NCBI GenBank assembly: GCA_902802815.1
Contig: CADCNQ010000011.1
Span: forward strand, 34,867-98,866
Reading direction: 5' to 3'
Length of the DNA stretch: 64,000 bases
Source of the DNA: an uncultured Bacteroidales bacterium
GTDB lineage: Bacteria > Bacteroidota > Bacteroidia > Bacteroidales > Bacteroidaceae
The position numbers and the translations under genes are program-made. Positions 35,115 through 44,200 of the stretch are shown here, in pieces; position 1 is the stretch's first letter; each line of letters opens with the position of its first letter. Below the pieces are notes generated by a model that was not told where the DNA came from, did no database searches, and worked only from the letters and a program-made list of their open reading frames with translations.

Positions 35115-36101
35115 TTATTCTTTAAGCAAGCGATTCTTCAAGATACTTGACGAGTCCATGGAATCATTGTAAACTTCGTAATAGAAATACGGACTATTCA
35201 AATCCTCGTACTGTTTGTTAAATCCCCGAAATGTTTCTAACGTTTCATCCATTGACTCCAACGGCATAGATGACGGGCCCATTAAACCGCTGTTCGTGAA
35301 TAATGCCCATGGAATGATTGTCTGCTGAACAGTACCAGTGAAGTCTTTCTTGAACGCCGCGAGTTTATGGGTGGCTTCCACGAAATAATAGTTTGACAGG
35401 ATACGACGGCTATGCAGTTTCCCTACTATGCAGCAACCATTCCTAAGCCCAAGAACTTCCAGCATAATACCATAATCCAATTTCTCGCGAAAATCCTCAA
35501 CTATATCATTCAAACCATCTGCAATATCATCAAAACTCTTATATATATCCCATTTTAGCCTCTCCTCGGAGAAGACTATTGTAACATGGAATTCTCCACC
35601 GCTAAAACTCTTCGGCAGGAGTTCATTCAGTATTTGCCTTACATTCTTATAACTTTCATTGGACGAGAAAAGATATTTATCTGTGAGTAGAAGGGCATTG
35701 CATGGCAGACATTCCACATTGTCCAACACCTTGTCCCATCCATCGTATTTATTAACACCAACATTTGGTTTGAAGAAATCATCTACATCAACCAAGAGAG
35801 ATATGTCTGGATTATCCCCACTGACACACATCACGCCGTATTTTCTCCGTATGTTCCTTGCCGTCTCTTTGGAAATATCAAGTATGTATAGCGATGAGGG
35901 ATTGTTAAGCACCTCTTTTTGGTAGCTCTCATTTTCATACCTCTCCGTCTCTTCTATGTTCAGTTTAAACAACAATTGTTTCTTCGTCTGTTCCTCCTGC
36001 TCCTCTTGCCATTTCATTATTTTATAGAGAAGAGTCTTGCGCTTCTTCACATTACCCATAACATTGTCGTAAATACTCTCTGTTATGAAAATTTTAAACA
36101 T
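35115..36101 (-). CDS. Unknown 328-residue cytoplasmic protein
   Basis: No signal peptide or membrane segment. The N-terminal ~60 residues are a Lys/Glu/Gln-rich helix (KRKTLLYKIMKWQEEQEEQ in part). The middle has alternating strands and helices (SLYILDIS, VMCVSGDNPDISLLVDVDDFF in part, CNALLLTDKYLF), and LHSRRILSNYYFVEATHKL lies in the C-terminal half. The pair 'NALLLTDKYLF ... LHSRRILSNYY' loosely recalls nuclease or phospholipase-D-like conflict proteins, but no catalytic HxK motif is intact. It is divergent from the livH operon and has its own -7 box 43 bp upstream. Confidence 0.75.
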   Translation of the reverse strand: MFKIFITESIYDNVMGNVKKRKTLLYKIMKWQEEQEEQTKKQLLFKLNIEETERYENESYQKEVLNNPSSLYILDISKETARNIRRKYGVMCVSGDNPDISLLVDVDDFFKPNVGVNKYDGWDKVLDNVECLPCNALLLTDKYLFSSNESYKNVRQILNELLPKSFSGGEFHVTIVFSEERLKWDIYKSFDDIADGLNDIVEDFREKLDYGIMLEVLGLRNGCCIVGKLHSRRILSNYYFVEATHKLAAFKKDFTGTVQQTIIPWALFTNSGLMGPSSMPLESMDETLETFRGFNKQYEDLNSPYFYYEVYNDSMDSSSILKNRLLKE

Positions 36102-36143
36102 AATAATAGATTTAAGTTAGGTATAATTCATTTTTTTCATCAG

Positions 36144-36151
36144 CAAAGATA
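36144..36151 (-). promoter_or_regulatory. -7 box for the 328-residue unknown protein
   Basis: Minus-strand TATCTTTG matches TAnnTTTG, 43 bp before the ATG at 36101. Confidence 0.55.
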
Positions 36152-36204
36152 AAGATTTCCATTCAAAAAACGACAATATTATGTCTTATATCCTTTTTTT
36201 TTGT

Positions 36205-36212
36205 TAAATTTG
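36205..36212 (+). promoter_or_regulatory. -7 box for the livH-to-nuclease operon
   Basis: TAAATTTG matches TAnnTTTG, 30 bp before the livH ATG at 36242. No other strong -7 box was noticed at a gene boundary before 50.1 kb, consistent with one long operon. Confidence 0.5.
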
Positions 36213-36241
36213 TCGCGATTTAATGTCAGAAAAACGCATAA

Positions 36242-37111
36242 ATGATTTGGCAATTCGTTGTAAATGGACTGATAACAGGAATCCTATACTCGCTTTTGGC
36301 GATAGGTTTCGCATTAGTCTATAACACCACACGAATCTTCCATATAGCCGCAGCGGGTATCTATGTCTTTGCAGCGTATATGTTTTGGTTCTTTGTGGCA
36401 AAGGCAGGTTTGCCCATTATTTTTGCTTCGCTTGTGGCAATAGCATTGACAATGCTGCTAAGCCTCCTCTCGGAGACGTGTGTCTATCGTCCGCTGAAAA
36501 ACAAGAACGCATCACTGAATGTGGCAATGATTGCGTCTATCGGTGCGATGACAGTCATCATTAACACCATTGCAATGTGTTTCGGTAATGAGACGAAAGT
36601 TGTGGAGAGTGCCATCTTGCAGCCATTGGCATTCGGTGACATCATCGTCACCACGCCTCAGAAGTATCAGGCATTGGTTGGTGCGGCAGTGTTGGCATTG
36701 TTCATGTTCACGCTCCAACGCACGAATTGGGGACTCCGTCTACGCGCTTTGAGTGCCGACGAGACACTTTTCGAGACATTGGGTTATGACACGAAAGCCA
36801 CCCGAGTGCTGGTTTTTCTTGTCAGCGGTGCATTTATAGCTATTGCCAGTTGTCTGACGGTTTATGATGTGGGTCTTGACCCCAATATGGGCATGAGTGT
36901 CCTGATAAGTGCTATTGTGGCAATGATTATCGGAGGCGTGGGTAAGTTCAGCACCTGCATTCTTGGCGGACTCACACTTGGTGTCCTACAGTCGTTGACA
37001 GTTTACCATTTTGCCTCCAACTGGCAGAATGCCGTCACATTCTTAGTATTGTTAATCCTTCTTTTCCTACGTCCTCAAGGTATTGCGGGATATAAGCAGC
37101 GCACAGTGTAG
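36242..37111 (+). CDS. livH: Liv-type ABC transporter permease (LivH family)
   Basis: A 289-residue inner-membrane permease with about eight hydrophobic helices, starting IWQFVVNGLITGILYSLLAIGFALVYNTTRIFHIA (in parts: NGLITGILYSLLAIGFALVY). The cytoplasmic loop LRLRALSADETLFETLGYDTK (in part: RALSADETLFETLGYD) contacts the ATPase, as in LivH and urea/amide importers. With LivM, LivG, LivF and the LivJ-like lipoprotein it forms a complete importer. The substrate may be a branched-chain amino acid or another small amide; context suggests a signalling role may also be involved. It is the first gene of a tightly packed operon. Confidence 0.92.
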   Translation: MIWQFVVNGLITGILYSLLAIGFALVYNTTRIFHIAAAGIYVFAAYMFWFFVAKAGLPIIFASLVAIALTMLLSLLSETCVYRPLKNKNASLNVAMIASIGAMTVIINTIAMCFGNETKVVESAILQPLAFGDIIVTTPQKYQALVGAAVLALFMFTLQRTNWGLRLRALSADETLFETLGYDTKATRVLVFLVSGAFIAIASCLTVYDVGLDPNMGMSVLISAIVAMIIGGVGKFSTCILGGLTLGVLQSLTVYHFASNWQNAVTFLVLLILLFLRPQGIAGYKQRTV

Positions 37112-37112
37112 T

Positions 37113-37985
37113 ATGGAGTACGTGTTTCATATCATCATCATGCTCAATATCTACATCATGTTGGTGCTGAGTGCAAACCTGACCATCGGCATGGCAAATC
37201 TGCTGACCATGTGTCAGGCTGCGTTCTATGGCATCGGTGCTTATATAGGAACATATTTCCTCATGCAGTTCAGCCTGCCATTCCTTGTTATAGCAGGGCT
37301 GGTGATGCTGTTCACTGGGTTGTTCAGTTGTCTGGTGTCTTTCGCCTCCGTCAGATTGAAGGGTGATTATTTCGTGATTGCCACAATGGGGTTCCAACTC
37401 ATCGTGTACACAGTTTTGTACAACTGGACAGATGTTACCCGTGGGCCGTATGGTATTCCAGGTATACCGGGAATCAAACTGGGAGGAATGTATGAACTAT
37501 CCGGAGTGTATGAATATCTGTTCATGTCTTTGGCACTTGTGGGTGTTGTTGTGTTCCTTTTCCATCATTTAGTGGTGTCTCCTTTCGGCAGGACACTGAA
37601 TGCCATTCGTGCAGACGAACTAACAGTTAAGGCAATGGGACGTAATACGGTACTCTTCAAGTCAATCGCGTTCTTCCTTTCGGCTGCTGTTGCCGGACTG
37701 GCAGGTGTTATCTACGCCTCATATGTTAGCTATATCGACCCGACTAGTTTCACGCTTGATGAGAGTATCTTTATCATCAGTGCACTGTTTATAGGCGGCA
37801 TCGGAAACACGAAAGGTCCCATCCTTGGTGCTTTGTTCGTTGTGTTGTTGCCAGAATTGCTACGCTTTGTCGGACTGCCGGATAGCATTGCTGCCAACCT
37901 GCGTCAGATTATCTACGGCCTGGCATTGATATTAGTGATGTACTATCGTCCGCAGGGTATTTGGGGCAAAGCTATATTGAAGTGA
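37113..37985 (+). CDS. livM: Liv-type ABC transporter permease (LivM family)
   Basis: A 290-residue permease from ATG 37113, 1 bp after the livH stop; an in-frame ATG at 37083 lies inside livH and is less likely. Family features: FHIIIMLNIYIMLVLSANLTIGMANLLTMCQAAFYGIGAY (in parts: SANLTIGMANLLTMCQAAFYG), GPYGIPGIPGI and the coupling loop FGRTLNAIRADELTVKAMGRN (in part: LNAIRADELTVKAMGRN). It forms the heterodimeric channel with LivH. Confidence 0.92.
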   Translation: MEYVFHIIIMLNIYIMLVLSANLTIGMANLLTMCQAAFYGIGAYIGTYFLMQFSLPFLVIAGLVMLFTGLFSCLVSFASVRLKGDYFVIATMGFQLIVYTVLYNWTDVTRGPYGIPGIPGIKLGGMYELSGVYEYLFMSLALVGVVVFLFHHLVVSPFGRTLNAIRADELTVKAMGRNTVLFKSIAFFLSAAVAGLAGVIYASYVSYIDPTSFTLDESIFIISALFIGGIGNTKGPILGALFVVLLPELLRFVGLPDSIAANLRQIIYGLALILVMYYRPQGIWGKAILK

Positions 37986-37986
37986 T

Positions 37987-38769
37987 ATGATATTGCAGTT
38001 GAAAGACATACATATGAGTTTCACGAATGCCCAAAAAGAGACATTTGATCTGCTCCGTGGTGTCAACCTTGATGTCGAAAAAGGTAAGATAACTGCACTT
38101 GTTGGCGGAAACGGCACGGGTAAGACCACCCTGTTCAATATCATATCCGGCTTCGAGAAAGACTATACCGGTGATGTCGTATTCGAAGGGAACAATTTCA
38201 ACCACATACCGGCTCATCGCATATCATTGATGGGTATTGGGCGCTTGTTCCAGGATGGGCAGCTACTCAGCGGACTCACTTTGATGGAAAATATGAAGTT
38301 GGCTTCTGACGATAAGACCGGTGAGATGCCATTCTCATCGTTGCTTTGGCGCAAGAGGAGTAAGGCTGCAGAAGCGGTCAAGGAACAGCAAGCCAAGGAT
38401 ATCCTCGTTCGCATCTTCGGAGAAGGCAATAAGTATTTGAATATGCTAAACCAGGATGCCTCAGCTTTCTCTTACGGTGAGCAGCGCATTCTCTCTCTGG
38501 CACGTCTGCTGATGGGAGGTGACAGGTTGTTGTTGCTGGATGAACCTACATCAGGAGTAAATCCTGTATATATAGACACTATCGAACAGATAATTCGTGA
38601 GATGGTGGTCGAAGGACTTACTGTCTTGCTGATAGAACATAATATGCACTTTGTGCGTCGGGTGGCAGACATCTGTGCCTACCTAGACGATGGCATTATC
38701 GCAAAGTTAGGGCCTACAGCAGAGGTGCTTGACGATAAAAATGTACGAAACAGTTACTTAGGATTATAA
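37987..38769 (+). CDS. livG: Liv-type ABC transporter ATPase (LivG family)
   Basis: A 260-residue ABC ATPase, 1 bp after livM. Walker A is GGNGTGKTTL, the signature is FSYGEQRILSLARLL, and Walker B LLLLDEPTSGVNP is followed by the switch histidine in LLIEHNM. The central insert (KTGEMPFSSLLWRKRSKAAEAVKE in part) is typical of LivG. It energises import together with LivF. Confidence 0.93.
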   Translation: MILQLKDIHMSFTNAQKETFDLLRGVNLDVEKGKITALVGGNGTGKTTLFNIISGFEKDYTGDVVFEGNNFNHIPAHRISLMGIGRLFQDGQLLSGLTLMENMKLASDDKTGEMPFSSLLWRKRSKAAEAVKEQQAKDILVRIFGEGNKYLNMLNQDASAFSYGEQRILSLARLLMGGDRLLLLDEPTSGVNPVYIDTIEQIIREMVVEGLTVLLIEHNMHFVRRVADICAYLDDGIIAKLGPTAEVLDDKNVRNSYLGL

Positions 38770-38770
38770 T

Positions 38771-38798
38771 GGTTAGTGGTTATAGGTTAGTGGTTATA
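38771..38798. repeat. 14-bp tandem duplication in the livG-livF spacer
   Basis: GGTTAGTGGTTATA occurs exactly twice in tandem (38771-38784, 38785-38798). It makes the 37-bp livG-livF gap the longest within the importer genes and is related to the AACCTCTAACCAC words at 28 kb (complement strand). Confidence 0.85.
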
Positions 38799-38806
38799 GA
38801 AAGAAG

Positions 38807-39526
38807 ATGAGCGAAATATTGAAAATCCATAATCTGACTGGCGGGTATAAGGAGGGTGTCAACATCCTTCACGACATCTCTATGGAGGTGAAACAAGGCG
38901 AAGCTGTTGGTATCATCGGCCTCAATGGCTCAGGCAAGTCTACCTTTGGCAAGGCCCTCATGGGGATGATACCCTATCGTTGGGGGGTGATAGAGTTTAA
39001 CGGAGAAGATGTCACAGGATTCTCTACACCCGAACTCGCCCATCTTGGTATATCCATTATGCAGCAAGGCGGCAAAGTCTTCCCCAATCTCTCAGTTTGG
39101 GACAACCTGAAACTTGCAACACAAGGAAATAACTCTCAATTGTCAATTGTCAACTCTCATTTAGCGGAAATTATTCCGCTCTTACAGCAGCCGGAGAGAA
39201 GACTTCGCAATATGATGGCGGATAAACTTAGCGGTGGTCAGAAGCACCATTTGTCTTTGGCGATGACATTGGCCACGAATCCCCAGTTGGTCATACTGGA
39301 CGAGCCCAGTGCTGGCCTCTCTCCCAAAGCTGTGGATGAAATGTTTGTGATGCTTAGAGCTGTTCGAGAAAATATGGGTGTAACGATTATCCTCATTGAG
39401 CAAAATATCGCCAAAGCTGTGGAGTTTTGTGAGAGGAGCCTCTTAATTCAACAAGGGCAAATTGTAAATTACATTGTTGGGAATGACGTATGTATAATAG
39501 AAAGAGAAATGTTTAATAGAAACTAA
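38807..39526 (+). CDS. livF: Liv-type ABC transporter ATPase (LivF family)
   Basis: A 239-residue ABC ATPase. Walker A is GLNGSGKSTFGKAL, followed by the Q-loop region IMQQGGKVFPNLSVWDNL, the signature KLSGGQKHHLSLAMTL and Walker B LVILDEPSAGLSP, then LIEQN. Residues about 109-118 (NSQLSIVNSH) are encoded by a short tandem repeat and look like an in-frame insertion in the helical domain. The rest is normal for LivF. The methyltransferase gene follows after 1 bp. Confidence 0.92.
   Translation: MSEILKIHNLTGGYKEGVNILHDISMEVKQGEAVGIIGLNGSGKSTFGKALMGMIPYRWGVIEFNGEDVTGFSTPELAHLGISIMQQGGKVFPNLSVWDNLKLATQGNNSQLSIVNSHLAEIIPLLQQPERRLRNMMADKLSGGQKHHLSLAMTLATNPQLVILDEPSAGLSPKAVDEMFVMLRAVRENMGVTIILIEQNIAKAVEFCERSLLIQQGQIVNYIVGNDVCIIEREMFNRN
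39131..39160 (+). repeat. Short tandem repeat inside livF
   Basis: The stretch is built from CTCAATTGT / CAATTGT / CAACTCT words of the same type found in the intergenic arrays at 26.8 and 28.0 kb. It is translated in frame as residues 109-118 of LivF. Confidence 0.75.
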
Positions 39527-39527
39527 T

Positions 39528-40163
39528 ATGTATAATGGTGATATTTGGGATCAGATTTATATGAAGCATATCAACGATGCTCCATGGCTATCAGACATGT
39601 ATTCTGACAGATATTCACAACTTATTGATTCCTATATTCCACGAATTTATAGAGGTGCTAAATTGCTTGATTATGGTTGTGGAAATGGTAAACTTGCATA
39701 TCATCAATACGAAAGAGGAGCTGTTATTGATATGACAGAGATATCCAGGATTATGATAAAGTATCTTAAGGAGACGTACTCAAAGCCTGGAATTAATATT
39801 TTTGAAACAGATTATCCATCGCAATTGGGAAACGAAGGGAAGTACGATATAATTATAGCATGGATGTTTTTCTGTAACATTAACCCTGAAGTTTGGAGTA
39901 TTTTTTTACAAGATTTCTATAGACTTATGAAAACTGACTCATACATTATCATTGGAGGATGGGATTCTGAAGATCCCGTTATTAAAAGAAACAATCATAT
40001 TTCACCTTATACAGAAAGATTAATGTGGCCAATCAATCCCATTGTAAATTATATTGGTCAGATGTTTGACATTTCTGCAAATGACAAACATAATATCAAA
40101 TTATCTATATATTCAGAAACGAGAATAATAAGATGTATAAAACTGTCAAAGATAAACAAATAA
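39528..40163 (+). CDS. Class I SAM-dependent methyltransferase
   Basis: A 211-residue protein. Motif I is KLLDYGCGNGKLAYH (about residues 46-60), followed by DMTEISRIMIKYLKETY and YDIIIAWMFFCNINPEVW, as in class I methyltransferases of the Methyltransf_11/25 type. The substrate is unknown. It lies 1 bp after livF and 11 bp before the LivJ-like gene, so it is embedded inside the importer operon. Base composition drops sharply to A+T-rich from this gene on. Confidence 0.87.
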   Translation: MYNGDIWDQIYMKHINDAPWLSDMYSDRYSQLIDSYIPRIYRGAKLLDYGCGNGKLAYHQYERGAVIDMTEISRIMIKYLKETYSKPGINIFETDYPSQLGNEGKYDIIIAWMFFCNINPEVWSIFLQDFYRLMKTDSYIIIGGWDSEDPVIKRNNHISPYTERLMWPINPIVNYIGQMFDISANDKHNIKLSIYSETRIIRCIKLSKINK

Positions 40164-40174
40164 TTGTCAAATAC

Positions 40175-41227
40175 ATGAAAAAATTAAACATCCTTATCCT
40201 GGCGATTCTGGTTTTCTGTACTTCATGTAAAGAAAGTACTAGTATAAAAGTAGGAACCATCTTGCCTCTTACGGATTTTGCATCGTATACAGGGGAACTT
40301 GTAAAGAAAGGTATTGAACTGGCCAATGACTCTCTTAATGGAGATTCAAAGTTGGAGTTTATCATTGGAGATAATCAGTCCAGTCCTTCTGTTGGCATGA
40401 ATGTGTTTAAAGAATTCCAAATGCGTGGAATAAAAATATTTCTTACTTGTGGAGGACCTCAAACCATGTCATTTGCATCACTATCAAACAACAAAGACGA
40501 AGTCCTATTTGTGACGGCTGCTAATATGCAAGCATTAACAGAAGTTTCAAATAGGATAATTCGAATGTCACCCACGGGAAAGTCTATGTCATCTAAATTA
40601 GCCGAATTTAATTATGATTCATTAGGCATGAGACGTACTGCCATTTTGTATCTAAATCTAGATATGGGGGTTGAATTTCTTAAAGGTTATAAGAATAGAT
40701 TCGAGGAGTTAGGAGGGGAAATTGTCTCGTCTGAATCATACGAACCGAACCAAAGGGATTTTAAAGATATAATCCAAAAAACAGCCTTTTCTAAACCTGA
40801 TATACTATATTTGATTGGTTCTGGAGAGTCGTTAGGAACACTTATACGTCAAACAATGTATAATCCTTTACTTAGCGGAATCCCTATAACAGGTGACTTT
40901 AATTTTTCAGACCCATCAGTTTTAAAAATGATTGAGACACGTTCTACGGATATATATTATGCTGATATTGCCGTTGCAGACACCTTTAAATCTTTATATG
41001 AGCAAAGATTTAATGAGCCAGTAAGTAGTTATGCTGCATTTGGCTATAGTATGGTTCAAATTTATCATGATATTATTGTAGGAGAAAATATCACCAAACC
41101 TATTGATATTTACAATCGCATTATAAACCATTCTTTTAAGACAGCAATAAATACCATCTCATTTGACAAGAATGGAGAACCAGAGTTTACTATTATTACA
41201 AGAAGGTTATTAAAGAATGGAAAATAA
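40175..41227 (+). CDS. livJ: LivJ-like ABC substrate-binding lipoprotein
   Basis: A 350-residue type I periplasmic binding protein from ATG 40175. The signal ends in the lipobox FCTSC (Cys18). The mature part begins IKVGTILPLTDFASYTGELVKKGIELA, the family's ligand-cleft start (in part: VGTILPLTDFASYTGELVKKG). SPTGKSMSSKLAEF and AAFGYSMVQIYHDII also fit. It would capture the importer's ligand, or a signal, in the periplasm. An in-frame ATG at 40133 lies inside the methyltransferase gene and would break the signal peptide. The last 11 bp overlap the start of the GHKL gene, indicating translational coupling of receptor and kinase-like protein. Confidence 0.9.
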   Translation: MKKLNILILAILVFCTSCKESTSIKVGTILPLTDFASYTGELVKKGIELANDSLNGDSKLEFIIGDNQSSPSVGMNVFKEFQMRGIKIFLTCGGPQTMSFASLSNNKDEVLFVTAANMQALTEVSNRIIRMSPTGKSMSSKLAEFNYDSLGMRRTAILYLNLDMGVEFLKGYKNRFEELGGEIVSSESYEPNQRDFKDIIQKTAFSKPDILYLIGSGESLGTLIRQTMYNPLLSGIPITGDFNFSDPSVLKMIETRSTDIYYADIAVADTFKSLYEQRFNEPVSSYAAFGYSMVQIYHDIIVGENITKPIDIYNRIINHSFKTAINTISFDKNGEPEFTIITRRLLKNGK

Positions 41228-44200
41228 TATGGATAGTACCTTTAATGAAGAATTAAATCAAGTTCATGAACGTTGTATAAACCTTCAGGTAGAAGAACGT
41301 TTTGCCCAAATGGGGCAAGAGGTATCTTTCTCATCCTTTTTGTATGGGTATGGAGTAGACACACTTCCAGCAAATACATACATTGGGATGAATGTTAAAA
41401 CAACAAATATAATTCCATTTTTTACATTAATAAACGAGCAGGGGGAAGAAGTTGACAAGGAAAAACGAAAAGAAATATTGGCTTCATTGAATAATATTAC
41501 AACAGAAGCTTCTTTGCGAGGGAATAACGGTTTTTTTAGTTTTCCAATGTTCTTGGAAAAAGTCCAGTTAGAGTCCCTTCATTTAAAAATAAAAAAGAAT
41601 AGTAATGGTTATTTTGATATCCAAGTAGAAGAGCCCACAAATTTATGGACACAATCTGGGGATATTGACAAAGAGAACATAAAGGCCCAATTGAAAGAAT
41701 CTATCAAATCCTATTCCGCTAGTTTTTTAAATGTTTGGTATGGCTTTATTGAATCTAGAGATGATGGAGTTGATATAGTCGTAAAAGTATCAGATCCAGA
41801 TAAAAAATTTATTGGAAATTCTTTTTTTGTTGTTATAACTCCTCTTAACAACGCAAATTCGGTAAAGATTGCTAACGACTGTTATATTCCTCTCTTGGCT
41901 GTTGAGGGAATTATTAAGTCCATATATATTAATGATGTTAACTATCTCTTACGAAATGAAGCAACAAAATCAGCAAAGGCCGCCATCATGTCTCGTAATA
42001 TGAGTCATAATTTGGGCAGTCATGTTATGGCATATTTAAAGCAACACCTTGGTTCTGTTACCAATATTATCCAAGACAATGTACTTGCAGAATTAAAAAT
42101 CGATAAAGGTGATATTACTTCAGGCAACAAAATAGAAGACATTGCACTCCCATTTTTGGTAGGTGTTGGCAATTTTTTGTCATATTTGCAAGAAAGACAG
42201 GACTTTATCGCAACTGTTGCCACAGATTTTATTCCATCTTTTGCTGAGGTAAATTTTAAAGACTTTATTTATGATGAAATAAACTTAGATAAGCGTGTTG
42301 ATAGACATACAGAACGAACAAGTAGCCTAAAAACCGATAATATTCTTTTGGGAAATATTGCAAGATCTGAAGGTCTTGGACGCGAGATAAGAACAACAGC
42401 TAAAGACAAAGGACGCCTTTCTGATATTGTGCTTTATTTTCGCGACTTTGATGGGAATCCCGTTGCAGACAAATACGGGAAACCATTATACGATCGAAAA
42501 GATGCGTATGATAGTCTTGAAGAAATGCGCAAAATAAATGTGAGTTTACCTGGTGGTGTTGTCGGTCGTCAAGCGTTTTTTTCCATTGTGGAGAATATTA
42601 TTCGGAATGCTGCTAAGCATGGTAATTGGAGGAAAAATGGGAAACTCGAGTTAACATTTGATTTTTATGACAAGAAAATTTTTGATAAAGATTCTGGACG
42701 TGAATTTTCGAGTCTAAAACAAGAAGAGTCTATTTTGTTAAAGAGAATTCGCGAATTAGAGCTCAATGAAGACGTAAGAAATGACTTAGAGAACTTAGAG
42801 AAGGAACTTAAGGAAAAGAGGGAAAAACTAAAAAAATGGAACAAAGATGCAGCTCCTATAACAAACCCAGACTTGTACCCAATGAAGGATAAGGATAGGA
42901 CTCATCACCTTTCTCTTATGGAAACCCTATGGCTATTCTATAGTCAATCACGTGATGCAGATGACTTATATTTTTTAACCATAACAGACAACATCCCTAT
43001 TTCAGAATCAGCTATTGTAAATTTGAGAAAAGCTTTAATTGAAGATTATATAGATGACAAGACTCTTAAAATGAATGAGGGGAATAAAGGCATCAAGGAA
43101 ATCCGCATTTCATCAGCATGGTTGAGAGGTGCAAAAGATGAGGATGAGTATTATAAGGAAGTACCTAAAGAAGATATAATGCCTCAAATTGCGAAAAAAG
43201 CTCCTTTAGTATATGTTCGTCAACATGATGGATGCCTACAATACATTATATGTTTACAAAAACCTCGTACTGTTGCAATAATAACCAAAGAAGCTTTAAA
43301 TCTCAACGTTAAACAGCCTTATGCGGCAGAAGATTGGAGAACGTACACTATAGATGATTTTAAAAAAGAAGAAAACAAGAGTTTTCATTTTATTTTATGT
43401 GAAAATCGTGAAATATATGATGAGATTCGACCAATTTCATCCTCTAGGACATATAATTTAAAAGAAATAAAAGATCAAAAGGGAATAGACTTATTATCTC
43501 AATTAAAGGGAGAACTCAACAAAAAAGAATGCGACGAAATTGAGCATAATTTATACTCACTTCTTGTACGGCCCAACACCTCTGATATTATATGTATAGA
43601 GGATGCAAGGGCAACGTCAAAGGTGTCCGATTATACAGAAAAAAATCCTGAATATGCGGAAAAAAAAGAAACGTTTGTGGAAAATGAAACAAAGGGTTCC
43701 GCAGAAAGAATAAAAATTACGTCGTTCTCTATATTGGGAACAAATGTTAATGTGACTAATGGAGCAGGGATTGCATCCTATTTTTATAGAACTCATCATG
43801 ATGGAGCAAATGAATTCTCTGCTTTTATGAAAAGCTTAAAGAAAAGTGATTCTAATTATAGCGGATGCAAGTTTGTTGAAAGTATTACCGGTAATTCCTC
43901 AACGGATAGACTTGTTCGAAATGATCGTATAGACTATAAATGGTATTATACCCATCTTCATGCTATGCAGCAAAAAGTAGCAATCTTTGATGAACGTTTG
44001 TTTGCAAAAATCTATGGATTAGAAGAAGTAAGTTTCACTAGAGGCGCAATAGATCCTGATGACTTAGAAAAGAACAAGAAGGTATATATTGAAGCGATGA
44101 GGGGAGATTACAAATCATTAATAGAGTGCAGTAATAATACTTCAGAATTAAATGAATATATAGTTGATTATTTTTCTGATTTTGATTTAACAAAATTTGC

